From the NCBI GenBank assembly GCA_964500675.1, contig CAZCNY010000006.1:186001-250000 (forward strand): a stretch of DNA of 64,000 nucleotides, in the 5' to 3' direction. Position 1 is the stretch's first letter. Each line of letters starts with the position of its first letter. The stretch is from CAMLJR01 sp964500675. GTDB taxonomy: Bacteria > Pseudomonadota > Gammaproteobacteria > Pseudomonadales > CAMLJR01. Under the pieces are notes generated by a model. It was given only the letters and a program-made list of their open reading frames with translations. It searched no databases and was not told the origin of the DNA. Position numbers and translations under genes: made by a program. Positions 28,515-36,250 of this stretch are shown one piece after another.

Positions 28515-29672
28515 TTACAGTTTTCCGGTCAACAACGCTATCATCGAATCAACCTCCTCAACCGACACATTCAACGCTGGCATAAACCGCAATACATTCG
28601 GTCGCGTTGCATTGATCAGCAAGCCAGCATCAAATGCCGCGGCCGCAATTTCATTGGCATTACCTCGCGGAATTTCCAGTGCGAGCAGTAAGCCTTCACC
28701 GCGAACCGCGCCGAGATCGAAATGTTTCGACAGTTGCTGCAAACGCTCGCGCAAATAATTACCCCTGTGTTCGACGTTTCGCAAAAACTTGGGCTTCGCC
28801 ACTTCCGACAAAACCGCGTAGCCGATTGCAGTCGTAAACGGATTACCGCTGAAGGTGCCGCCCTGATCACCGCGATCGAAACAACTCACTTCGCGTTTTG
28901 CGAGCAGCGCGGCGAGCGGCACACCGCCACCAAGACCTTTGCCGAGCGTGACGATGTCGGGTTCGATACCCGCGCGCTGATACGCGAACAGCGAACCCGT
29001 GCGGCCGATACCGGTTTGGATTTCATCAAGAATCAACAGTAAGCCATGCTCGCGCGTTAATTTGCGTAATGTCTGCAAATATTCACGCGTTGCAGAAACC
29101 ACACCAGCTTCGCCCTGAATCGGTTCGAGCATCACGCCGATTGTATTCGAATTAATGACGTTTTCGATTGCAGCAATATTGTTGATTGGAACCTTTCTGA
29201 ATCCTGGCAACTTCGGTTCGAATAAATCCTTCCACTGCGCCTTACCCGAAGCCGACATCGCCGCGAGCGTACGGCCGTGAAAGCTGTTTTCTAGCGTGAT
29301 GATTTCGTAGGCGCCATTGCGATATTTTTCGCCGTATTTGCGCGCGAGCTTGATCGCACCCTCGTTCGCCTCCGCGCCGCAACTGGCGAAAAATACTTTG
29401 TCGAGGCCGCCGAGTTCGACCAGCAAATTCGCGAGCTTGAGCATAGGCTCGTTGTAATACGCCGGGCTGCAACTAATCAATTTACTTGTTTGTTCGGTCG
29501 CCGCCTTTGCGATAATTGCCGGCGCGTGACCGAGACAATTCACCGCCCAGCCCTGCACGAAATCCAAATAGCGCTTGCCGTTGTGATCGACGAGCCAGCT
29601 GCCGCTGCCCGAAACCATCGTCACGGGCGGACGCTCGGTGACTTCCATCAATGCATCACAATAGGTATTCAT
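28515..29672 (-). CDS. argD: Acetylornithine aminotransferase family, class III
   Basis: 385 residues from the ATG at 29672, with GAGGAAG immediately upstream. Class III PLP fold: ASCGAEANEGAIKLARKYG, ENSFHGRTLAAMSASG, LEPIQGEAGV, LILDEIQTGIGRTG and the PLP lysine in TLGKGLGGGVPL. The sequence style is that of proteobacterial acetylornithine aminotransferase, which converts N-acetylglutamate semialdehyde to N-acetylornithine in arginine synthesis and can also act in lysine synthesis; other omega-aminotransferases are less likely. Upstream lie a terminator hairpin and a short arginine-rich ORF resembling an attenuator. It interrupts the cobalamin genes. Confidence 0.88.
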   Translation of the reverse strand: MNTYCDALMEVTERPPVTMVSGSGSWLVDHNGKRYLDFVQGWAVNCLGHAPAIIAKAATEQTSKLISCSPAYYNEPMLKLANLLVELGGLDKVFFASCGAEANEGAIKLARKYGEKYRNGAYEIITLENSFHGRTLAAMSASGKAQWKDLFEPKLPGFRKVPINNIAAIENVINSNTIGVMLEPIQGEAGVVSATREYLQTLRKLTREHGLLLILDEIQTGIGRTGSLFAYQRAGIEPDIVTLGKGLGGGVPLAALLAKREVSCFDRGDQGGTFSGNPFTTAIGYAVLSEVAKPKFLRNVEHRGNYLRERLQQLSKHFDLGAVRGEGLLLALEIPRGNANEIAAAAFDAGLLINATRPNVLRFMPALNVSVEEVDSMIALLTGKL

Positions 29673-29710
29673 ATCTTCCTCACGCACTCCGTTAGCAATT
29701 TTTTCGAAGT

Positions 29711-29740
29711 AAAAAAAAAGCCGCAGATTTTGTCTGCGGC
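29711..29740 (-). terminator. Intrinsic terminator (putative attenuator) ahead of argD
   Basis: On the minus strand an 8-bp GC-rich stem GCCGCAGA / TCTGCGGC (29740-29733 and 29727-29720) with loop CAAAA is followed by nine T residues (29719-29711). It lies 39 bp upstream of the argD start, so it can only control transcription entering argD or end the transcript of the gene further right. GTCTGTGAGCC at 29790-29780 can pair with GGCCGCAGAC at 29741-29732 (ten pairs, one bulged A), which would disrupt the terminator stem. Confidence 0.85.
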
Positions 29741-29768
29741 CTTTGGGTTGTCGGGTTACTTGATAGCG

Positions 29769-29861
29769 CTATCCCCTCCGGCTCACAGACGTGCGCGCAC
29801 GCGCACGGGCGGTTGCTCGTGCGGCTGCGGCGGCGATTGCGATGAGAGGGATAGTATTCAT
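29769..29861 (-). CDS. Putative arginine-rich leader peptide (30 aa)
   Basis: A 30-codon ORF read leftward: MNTIPLIAIAAAAARATA then RARARTSVSRRG and a TAG stop. Six codons are arginine (CGA, CGT, CGT, CGC, CGG, AGG), four of them at positions 15, 19, 21 and 23, directly before the antiterminator strand (29790-29780). No Shine-Dalgarno sequence is present, and the predicted transcription start falls on or next to the ATG, so it may be translated leaderless. The arrangement of promoter, short ORF rich in the end-product codon, alternative pairing, terminator and biosynthetic gene is that of amino-acid attenuators. It is not in any family I recognise. Confidence 0.55.
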   Translation of the reverse strand: MNTIPLIAIAAAAARATARARARTSVSRRG

Positions 29862-29867
29862 GCGCGA

Positions 29868-29897
29868 ATAATGCTCAGAATCCGCACAAAAAGTCAA
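29868..29897 (-). promoter_or_regulatory. Putative sigma-70 promoter of the argD leader
   Basis: On the minus strand TTGACT (29897-29892) is followed after 18 bp by CATTAT (29873-29868), five and four matches to the two consensus hexamers. Transcription would start around 29861, the ATG of the leader ORF. It stands between the stop of the GT-C gene and the leader ORF. Confidence 0.5.
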
Positions 29898-29972
29898 GCT
29901 GCTCTTCTCTGGGCTGATTACAATTCTCATGGAGTTCTTAAAGTTTGCACATGGAAAATAGACCCTAACACC

Positions 29973-31682
29973 TCAATATACCCATGCCTTTTCGCACAAA
30001 GCGGTCCTCTCATTGTTAATTTCAGTCAACTGATTCGCTCGTGCAGCAGAAAAAATAGTTTTTTCAAACCCACCATACTGCAATAGGGGCACGGTGATGG
30101 AATTTTCATTGCTTTTGTAATAACCCGAAACCGATTCTTTATGCTGCCGCAGAAACAATCTTGCAATGGCTCGCGCACGTTGCAACGACCATAGGTCACC
30201 GTGACTGGCCAGCCTGACGTCAGAATAAAGAGCGTGCACGGCGGGATCGACGATAACATTATTTTCAGAAAAAATTGACGGCATATAGCCTCTCGGCATT
30301 TTTCGTCCGTAATGCCCTGGCACAACGAGCCTTTCCACAGGCAATCTCGCCAGTAATGGATCTCCTAACCCGAGCCAATCCACAATATGGATATTGGGTC
30401 CCAGCATTACCCCCAGTCGGCCAATCGCCATAGCTGGGATGACGCAATCAATCCGGTTGTACTTCCAGTTATTTTCAAAAATCTCAAAGATACCAAGAAG
30501 GCTATCTCCTGATAGCAAGCCATTTGTTTTCCACCACAATGCGCGCTCATTAATTACCCTATATTTGTTAAAAAGAAATTTGACCCCAGGATTACTTATA
30601 TTATTCAAAATAATTGGAGTAGGGGTATATAAGCAGAGGGCCACACTGGAAAACGCTAACAAAACGCTCCCCAAAAAATTAATTTCTATGAACCGTACTA
30701 GTAAAAGTACGCTTAAAAACATCGGTACCATAAAGAATCGCCCAGTCATATAGTCTCCGCCGATCCACAAAATGTAAAGTAGATAGGCAATCAAACCGAC
30801 TGCAAAAGCCTTGGCATCGCTAGACTTCGCAAAAACCCCCACAACAATACCAACACAAATTGTGATAAGAGTAATGGGATCTCTGGTGGCACTATCAAGA
30901 AAGTATTGAATTCCTTGGTTAAAGAACGTTAGATGATTGATACCATCAGGAAGTTTGGCGTAATACGTATTTGGAAACGGGGTACCATAATAAACGAGTG
31001 AGAACAGCAACCAGCCCCATAAAGGACTGGTAGCTTCAATTAGCAGCATAATAGTAAATCGATTGAAAATACCTCGCCGCAAATTACACAGCAATACGAA
31101 TATCACCAGAATCAGGTTATCCTCACGATTTAACGCAAGAAGGGAAGACACGAATAGCAACAAGCCTAGCCGCTTCGTTCCCTTCAAACTTTTCGCATTT
31201 AATATAAAAAAAATCAAACCCAGCAAAAATATTGAAAGAGAATTTTCGAGAGCAGAAGTTGCATACTCTACGAATGCTTTGGATGTACCTAGTAAAATAA
31301 TTACTGCGCCTGAAAAAAATGATCTTTTAGATCGATTCCACAAAAAAAACAATGACGAGATAGAAAAAAATATCGATAAAAAAAGTGCAATGTAGACCAC
31401 ATGACCAAACAAGTAGCCTGATAGTGATAACAACAAAAACCACAAAGGATGAGTAAAAACTTGAACTCGTTCGCCGACATTCCAAACCGGCCCATAACCA
31501 TGAATAAAATTCAATACGGACCTAAACGTAATAAACGCGTCCTCGGCAATCCACGATGACCTAATCAGTACAATAGAAAAAAATACGAGAGATGCGCAAA
31601 AAAAAAGATTATCCCCATGCAATTTAACCAATGTTTTAATCGTCATATCTCTTTTATCCAAAGCTTTGATTAAGAATTCCAT
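29973..31682 (-). CDS. GT-C family membrane glycosyltransferase (AftB-like)
   Basis: 569 residues. About ten hydrophobic segments occupy residues 25-385 and a soluble domain follows. The first loop IAEDAFITFRSVLNFIHGYG followed by WNVGERVQVFTHPLWF matches the ED/DD-containing loop of polyprenyl-phosphate-sugar dependent GT-C enzymes; the C-terminal DWLGLGDPLLARLP and PGHYGRKMPRGY resemble the AftB arabinosyltransferase-like group. It probably moves a sugar from a lipid carrier to a periplasmic acceptor; donor and acceptor are unknown. Start is 31682 or 31646, neither with a clear ribosome site. The gene is visibly AT-rich compared with its neighbours, a sign of transfer. Confidence 0.75.
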   Translation of the reverse strand: MEFLIKALDKRDMTIKTLVKLHGDNLFFCASLVFFSIVLIRSSWIAEDAFITFRSVLNFIHGYGPVWNVGERVQVFTHPLWFLLLSLSGYLFGHVVYIALFLSIFFSISSLFFLWNRSKRSFFSGAVIILLGTSKAFVEYATSALENSLSIFLLGLIFFILNAKSLKGTKRLGLLLFVSSLLALNREDNLILVIFVLLCNLRRGIFNRFTIMLLIEATSPLWGWLLFSLVYYGTPFPNTYYAKLPDGINHLTFFNQGIQYFLDSATRDPITLITICVGIVVGVFAKSSDAKAFAVGLIAYLLYILWIGGDYMTGRFFMVPMFLSVLLLVRFIEINFLGSVLLAFSSVALCLYTPTPIILNNISNPGVKFLFNKYRVINERALWWKTNGLLSGDSLLGIFEIFENNWKYNRIDCVIPAMAIGRLGVMLGPNIHIVDWLGLGDPLLARLPVERLVVPGHYGRKMPRGYMPSIFSENNVIVDPAVHALYSDVRLASHGDLWSLQRARAIARLFLRQHKESVSGYYKSNENSITVPLLQYGGFEKTIFSAARANQLTEINNERTALCEKAWVY

Positions 31683-32094
31683 TACATTCAGCCCACCAAA
31701 AATATAGTACTCTGACCATGATCATCCCCCTGCGCTAGTACCACTAATCTTACAATTACCGAATTTTTAAATTGTCGCTATCAAAAGATTAATCTTTTTA
31801 TGTGAAATTTTTCTCGACGGTGAATATTTCCATTGTATTCGCCTTCAGAAAACCTCACCCTAAGGCCTGCGCTCATGATTGTAGCCTGCGAACCGCTCGT
31901 CAAGATCGATTTGCAGTTTGCCAATGTTTTCTAAATCTCCTGCGAAAACGTGGCTTGATTAAACTCCAGCGGAATCATCTTATTATGTCATTAGTTTGCG
32001 ACGATACCGTCTAGTCATACCACACTTGTCAAGCCTAAATCGTAGGCGCATAATAATCGGCGAATAATTCAATTACATACAAGGAGGTATCACC

Positions 32095-32214
32095 ATGCTC
32101 GTTCTTTTCCACCCTCTCTGTGATCCACAGCCTCACACCCAAGATTTATTAAAGCCGAATACTTCGGCCCGAAGAATACTCTTGATTTTCAAGAATAAAA
32201 AGCTTTGGGAATGA
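32095..32214 (+). CDS. 39-residue ORF with near-perfect ribosome binding site
   Basis: AAGGAGGT at 32081-32088 stands 6 bp ahead of an ATG opening 39 codons (MLVLFHPLCDPQPHTQDLLK ... KNKKLWE). No family is recognised, and there is no signal peptide. The quality of the ribosome site, one of the best in the window, is the main evidence. It ends 52 bp before the SGNH hydrolase gene and may be a small protein or a leader peptide. The rest of the 31683-32266 gap is AT-rich and shows nothing else that I can name. Confidence 0.4.
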   Translation: MLVLFHPLCDPQPHTQDLLKPNTSARRILLIFKNKKLWE

Positions 32215-32266
32215 TCATTCGATGTGAAGTTAAAATCTGGAATTACCCAATCAGAAGGATGCCGCC

Positions 32267-33034
32267 ATGAAACCTCTAAACATCTGTTCAGCTAGGACTG
32301 CAATTGCGATTGTCTTTTTTGGCTTATATAGCTTATCCGCAAATGCATTTGATAATTGGTTAATGATGGGGGACTCAATAATGTCCTGGGTAATTGGTCC
32401 TGATAGTCAAGCATCTGCATTAACCGCAAATCGAATCCCAACAATCGTTAATATCTCAATTATGAATTTATCAAAGCCGGGCGCGCGAATTTCATATCTA
32501 ACGAAGAGTACACCTGACAGCTATTCAAGCTCCAGAGATGGCACTATCGTTGGTAGTTCTTGCATATCTTTTACGCAATGCCCCTATGACACTCGTTTTT
32601 CAGCGTACCTCTATAAAAAAATGTTGACGTACTTCGGAAACCTGTATGGAGCGAAGGGATTAATCATTACTCTCGGTAGAAACGACTGGGGCTCATCCGA
32701 TCTTAACCAGCTCAACGCAGACTATTCAGAATTAGTTGCTTTTGCAATAAGCAATGGATTAAAAGTTGTGTGTGTAGGGCCAATTTGGGACGCGAGTGAG
32801 ACATCCTCAAACAACATGTCAGTGATACGTTTTGTCATTTGGGGCTCGTGCAACAGCAACGGCGGTACATTCATCAATGCATATGACGCAGTGCCGCATA
32901 ATACAGCTCTCTACTATTCGTATGTAAATTCAAGTGGTCAAACGATAATTAATAACACACACCTAAACGCTGCTGGGCACCAGCAATTCACCAATTGGCT
33001 TGTAACAAATATGAAAAATCTGGGTTTTTGGTAG
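32267..33034 (+). CDS. Exported SGNH/GDSL-type hydrolase
   Basis: 255 residues. Residues 1-27 are a signal peptide ending LSANA. Block I is MMGDSIMSW with the nucleophile Ser, block III is ITLGRNDWG, and the C-terminal block is NTHLNAAGHQQF with the catalytic His; the usual DxxH is TxxH-like here. SGNH enzymes remove acyl groups from lipids or polysaccharides; with the signal peptide this one should act in the periplasm or outside. AAGGA lies upstream of the ATG. It shares the low GC of the adjacent GT-C gene, so both may modify the same acquired surface polysaccharide, which is inference. Confidence 0.8.
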   Translation: MKPLNICSARTAIAIVFFGLYSLSANAFDNWLMMGDSIMSWVIGPDSQASALTANRIPTIVNISIMNLSKPGARISYLTKSTPDSYSSSRDGTIVGSSCISFTQCPYDTRFSAYLYKKMLTYFGNLYGAKGLIITLGRNDWGSSDLNQLNADYSELVAFAISNGLKVVCVGPIWDASETSSNNMSVIRFVIWGSCNSNGGTFINAYDAVPHNTALYYSYVNSSGQTIINNTHLNAAGHQQFTNWLVTNMKNLGFW

Positions 33035-33089
33035 AGTTAGCCAAGGAAAACGGATATGGGGGAGGTGGGCAAAGGCCCTGCCAACCAAT

Positions 33090-33701
33090 TCACTCCCCAC
33101 GATGAAACACAAACTGTGGCCACGGCTTCTCATCGCCGCGCTGATACAGGCGCACACGCGACAATCCCGCGTATGGCACGGCGATTTTCGAAAACGCAGT
33201 CATCGGCATTTGCAGCCATTCGCACAGCAGCATGCGAATCACCGCGCCGTGCGTGATCAGCAGAATATGGTTGCCGCGCTGCGCGTGCAGAATTGTATTC
33301 GCCGCATCGAGCACGCGCTCGCGAAAAGCCAGCATCGATTCGCCGTTCGGCGGTGTGAAACATTCGGGGTCATTCCAGAATTTCCACAGCGAGGTGCCGT
33401 GATCGCGTTCGATATCGGCAATCTTCCGGCCCTCCCAATCGCCGAAGTGGATTTCGCGAAAACGCGCGTCAAGGTGCAGCGGCAAATTATTTTTATCGGC
33501 AAATTGCGTGGCGAAATTTTTGCAGCGCTGCAAGTTTGAACTCGCCACACACTCCCAGCCGCCATGTTCGGCGAGCGATGAATGCATCTGCGCCCAGCCT
33601 TGCTCAGTGAGCGGGACGTCGGTGCTGCCGCGAAAAATTTCGCCGCCTTCGCAGGCGCCGTGGCGCAGCAGATCGATTGTTGTTATTTGCGTCATAGTCA
33701 T
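33090..33701 (-). CDS. cobC: Histidine phosphatase, probable alpha-ribazole phosphatase
   Basis: 203 residues from the ATG at 33701 (GAGGG six bases upstream). Phosphoglycerate-mutase fold with LLRHGACEGG (His14 nucleophile), RCKNFATQFA, FREIHFGDWEG and LLITHGAVIRML. Broad family, but location directly after cobT and cobU on the same strand supports the role of dephosphorylating alpha-ribazole 5'-phosphate or cobalamin 5'-phosphate in nucleotide-loop assembly. A REP-like palindrome lies between it and cobT. Confidence 0.85.
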   Translation of the reverse strand: MTMTQITTIDLLRHGACEGGEIFRGSTDVPLTEQGWAQMHSSLAEHGGWECVASSNLQRCKNFATQFADKNNLPLHLDARFREIHFGDWEGRKIADIERDHGTSLWKFWNDPECFTPPNGESMLAFRERVLDAANTILHAQRGNHILLITHGAVIRMLLCEWLQMPMTAFSKIAVPYAGLSRVRLYQRGDEKPWPQFVFHRGE

Positions 33702-33703
33702 TG

Positions 33704-33744
33704 AAAGCCCTCGCCCCAACCCCTCTCTCGCAGCGAGAGGGGCT
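33704..33744. repeat. REP-like palindromic element
   Basis: CCTCGCCCCAACCCCTCTCT followed by CGCAGCGAGAGGGG forms a 10-bp imperfect stem in the cobC-cobT gap. Related CCCTCTC/GAGAGGG elements occur at four other intergenic places in the window (38.9, 51.2, 56.7 and 63.6 kb). Confidence 0.6.
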
Positions 33745-33748
33745 TAAT

Positions 33749-34807
33749 TCAGGCCTGGCTCACGCCGGCGCTGGCGAAACTTGCCATGCGATTGTGCAAT
33801 GCGCACGCCGCGCGCAACAGCGGCACCGCGATCGCGGCGCCGGAGCCCTCGCCCAAACGCATATCGAGATTGAGCAGCGGGCGCACGTCGAGATGCTCGA
33901 TCAACACACGATGACCGCGCTCGGCGGAGCAGTGCGAAAACAACAGCCATGCACGAATCGATTCATTCATTTGCAATGCGACCAAGGCCGCGACCGTGCA
34001 GATAAAGCCGTCGACCAGCACCGGAATACCGCGCTGCGCGCAGCGAATATACGCGCCGGCAAGCGCTGCAATTTCGAAGCCGCCAAGCGTTTGTAAAATC
34101 GCGAACGGCGATTGCCATTGCGCCGCGTGTTTTTGCAGTGCTGAGGAAACAACGCGCGCCTTCAATGCCACACCCTTTTCGTCGACACCCGTGCCGCGCC
34201 CGACAATATCCTGCGGCGCGATGTTCAGCAGCGCACACGCGAGCGCCGCCGCCGTGGTGGTGTTGGCAATCCCCATTTCGCCGCCGATGAATAAATCCGC
34301 CGCGCCGATGGCATCGCCCGTACATAACCTGTCAATAGTATCGGCACCGATCTGCAACGCTTGCGTGCATTGCTCCGCGCTCATCGCCGCTGTTTTGCAA
34401 AAATTCGCGGTGCCGCTCGCGATGCGGCGATCGCTCACGCCGGATAATGCCGGCAGTGGGTTCACCGTGCCGACATTGATCACTTGAAAATCCGCGTTGA
34501 GTTCACGCGCGAGTACCGTAATCGCCGCGCCGCCCGCGGAAAAATTCTTCACCATTTCGCCTGTGACGACTTGTGGAAACGCCGACACGCCCTCTTCAGC
34601 GACGCCGTGATCCGCCGCGAAAATTGCAATCGCGACTGTTTCTATTGCGGGCTCGTCGCGCTGTTGCAATGCCGCCAAATCGATCGCGCAATTTTCCAAT
34701 ACACCGAGCGAACCCGGCGGCTTGGTCAGTTGCTGTTGGCGCTCGTAAGCGCGCTGGCGATGGGTTGCACTCGGCGTGCGCGCGGCCTGTTCATACCATA
34801 CGGTCAT
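33749..34807 (-). CDS. cobT: Nicotinate-nucleotide--dimethylbenzimidazole phosphoribosyltransferase
   Basis: 352 residues from the ATG at 34807. Activates the lower ligand by transferring phosphoribose from nicotinate mononucleotide to 5,6-dimethylbenzimidazole, giving alpha-ribazole 5'-phosphate. LTKPPGSLG, FAADHGVAEEGVSAFPQVVT and GGEMGIANTTTAAAL are intact, and the catalytic Glu320 is in RLGEGSGAA. The ATG overlaps the cobU stop codon (TGATG), so translation is coupled to cobU. Confidence 0.96.
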   Translation of the reverse strand: MTVWYEQAARTPSATHRQRAYERQQQLTKPPGSLGVLENCAIDLAALQQRDEPAIETVAIAIFAADHGVAEEGVSAFPQVVTGEMVKNFSAGGAAITVLARELNADFQVINVGTVNPLPALSGVSDRRIASGTANFCKTAAMSAEQCTQALQIGADTIDRLCTGDAIGAADLFIGGEMGIANTTTAAALACALLNIAPQDIVGRGTGVDEKGVALKARVVSSALQKHAAQWQSPFAILQTLGGFEIAALAGAYIRCAQRGIPVLVDGFICTVAALVALQMNESIRAWLLFSHCSAERGHRVLIEHLDVRPLLNLDMRLGEGSGAAIAVPLLRAACALHNRMASFASAGVSQA

Positions 34808-35379
34808 CAATCATTTCCTCGTTGTGAATTTTTCAATACCTGCGACTCATTTTTTAATACCTGCGGATCATTTTTTAATATCTGCGGCAAGCCGGCCACG
34901 ACAAATACCACGCGCTCGCAAACATTCGCGAGCCGCTGATGCAGACGACCGCTTTCATCGACGAAGCGGCGGCTCAGCGGGTCGGCGGGAACGACACCCT
35001 GCCCCACCTCGTTACTGACAAACAATATATGGCCGCGCGCGTTTTGCAGCACGTCGAACAACGCCGATTTTTCCCGCTCGAAGCACTGTTCGTCGCCAAG
35101 CAATAACACATTCGTTAGCCAGAGCGTTAAACAATCGACGAGCAGGCAACGCGATTCGCGCATTTGCGCCGCGATGACGCGAGCCAATTGCAATGGCTCT
35201 TCGATCGTCGCGGCAAAACCACTGCGCTGTTCGCGGTGATGACAGATGCGCGCCGCCATTTCGGCATCGCCCGCCTGCGCCGTCGCGATATAAATGCATT
35301 CGAGTCCGCTGGCGAGTGCACGCTGCTCCGCGTAGCGGCTCTTGCCCGAGCGCGCACCGCCCAACACCAATTCCAGCAT
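34807..35379 (-). CDS. cobU: Adenosylcobinamide kinase / adenosylcobinamide-phosphate guanylyltransferase
   Basis: 190 residues. P-loop GGARSGKS at 7-14, the guanylylated histidine region RICHHREQR near 45-52, LLVDCLTLWLTN and SNEVGQGVVPADPLSRRF identify the bifunctional CobU/CobP enzyme, which phosphorylates adenosylcobinamide and then attaches GMP. The C-terminus carries a non-family tail with three copies of a 7-residue unit (QILKNDP, QVLKNES, QVLKNSQ) encoded by a 21-bp tandem repeat. First gene of a cobU-cobT-cobC transcript; divergent from the adenosyltransferase gene. Confidence 0.95.
   Translation of the reverse strand: MLELVLGGARSGKSRYAEQRALASGLECIYIATAQAGDAEMAARICHHREQRSGFAATIEEPLQLARVIAAQMRESRCLLVDCLTLWLTNVLLLGDEQCFEREKSALFDVLQNARGHILFVSNEVGQGVVPADPLSRRFVDESGRLHQRLANVCERVVFVVAGLPQILKNDPQVLKNESQVLKNSQRGND
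34829..34891. repeat. Three 21-bp tandem repeats inside the 3' end of cobU
   Basis: Units 34829-34849, 34850-34870 and 34871-34891 follow the pattern TTTTTTAATACCTGCGGATCA with a few substitutions. They keep frame and lengthen the CobU C-terminus by seven residues each. Confidence 0.85.
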
Positions 35380-35469
35380 CGCTGTCTCGTTCTATTCATC
35401 ACCTCGGCGTATAGTAACGCCGAAACAAACGCGAGTCATACCGCACATCCGTTAGAGGGCACGACGACA

Positions 35470-36042
35470 ATGGGACACCGCTTATCAAAAATCTACACGC
35501 GCACGGGCGACGATGGCACCACCGGGCTCGGCGACGGCTCGCGAATTCCCAAAGATCATCCGCGCATGCAGGCGATCGGCGGCGTCGATGAACTCAACAG
35601 TCTCATCGGCATGCTCATCGCGGAATTACCCAAAGACGATGCGCTGTGCAACCCGCTTGCCGGCATTCAACACAATTTATTCAACCTCGGCGGCGAACTT
35701 TCGATTCCGGGTTATGTGATGATCAAACCCGAACATATCGAAGCACTCGAACAGTTGCTCGACGAATTGAACGAATCGCTGCCGCCGCTGAAGAATTTTA
35801 TTTTACCGGGCGGTTCGCGCGCCGCTGCCGTCTGTCATTTGGCGCGCAGCGTCTGCCGCCGCGCCGAACGCGATATCGTGACACTCGCGCGCGATGTCGA
35901 AATCAATATCGCAGGACAACATTATTTAAATCGCTTGTCGGATTTTCTGTTCGTACTCGCGCGCGTGCTCGCGCGTCGCGATGGCGGGCAGGAAGTGTTG
36001 TGGCAGCAGCCGAAAGCCGAGAGGCAACAACCCAACGCGTAG
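35470..36042 (+). CDS. pduO: Cob(I)alamin adenosyltransferase, PduO type
   Basis: 190 residues from the ATG at 35470, after GAGGG at 35453-35457. The N-terminal ATP-binding motif YTRTGDDGTTGLGDGSR and the trimer-interface motifs FILPGGSRAAAVCHLAR and NRLSDFLFVLAR define the PduO/MMAB family, which transfers the 5'-deoxyadenosyl group of ATP to Co(I) corrinoids. It supplies adenosylated corrinoid for CobQ and CobU. It is divergent from cobU, with a short shared 90-bp promoter region, so common control is possible. Confidence 0.95.
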   Translation: MGHRLSKIYTRTGDDGTTGLGDGSRIPKDHPRMQAIGGVDELNSLIGMLIAELPKDDALCNPLAGIQHNLFNLGGELSIPGYVMIKPEHIEALEQLLDELNESLPPLKNFILPGGSRAAAVCHLARSVCRRAERDIVTLARDVEINIAGQHYLNRLSDFLFVLARVLARRDGGQEVLWQQPKAERQQPNA

Positions 36043-36076
36043 GCGAACGCACAACTTAACCCCCACATCTTTTCGT

Positions 36077-36090
36077 TTGATTCATATCAA
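36077..36090 (+). promoter_or_regulatory. Perfect FNR/Anr box
   Basis: TTGATTCATATCAA matches the FNR consensus TTGAT-N4-ATCAA exactly on both half-sites. It lies 160 bp ahead of the cytochrome-porin gene and 35 bp after the adenosyltransferase stop. An upstream activating position is likely; the promoter itself is not clear (CATAAG at 36121-36126 is one -10 candidate). CRP/Dnr-type regulators use closely related sites. Confidence 0.75.
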
Positions 36091-36250
36091 ATGGAAATTT
36101 GCATTGTGTGCTTAACTGTTCATAAGTTATTTAGTTGAATCCGAACTTTTCTGAGGTATAGCGAACTAACACCGTTGCCGATTAGCCACAGCAACAACCG
36201 ATAAGCCCCCAAAACAACCAATAAATTCTCAACTACTCGGATGCTGCAAC

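Noticed and set aside
29490..30086. 198-residue plus-strand frame over the argD start and leader
   Set aside because: Antisense to argD and the GT-C gene, low-complexity Arg/Cys composition, no ribosome site.
31802..32014. 70-residue plus-strand frame in the islet gap
   Set aside because: GTG start without ribosome site and no recognisable features; composition looks like random AT-rich sequence.
32040..33050. Insertion sequence or phage origin of the AT-rich islet
   Set aside because: No transposase, integrase, terminal inverted repeats or target duplication could be found.
35405..35422. CGGCGT/ACGCCG inverted repeat between cobU and the adenosyltransferase gene as a terminator
   Set aside because: Six-base stem with no T-run on either strand, and it lies between divergent starts.
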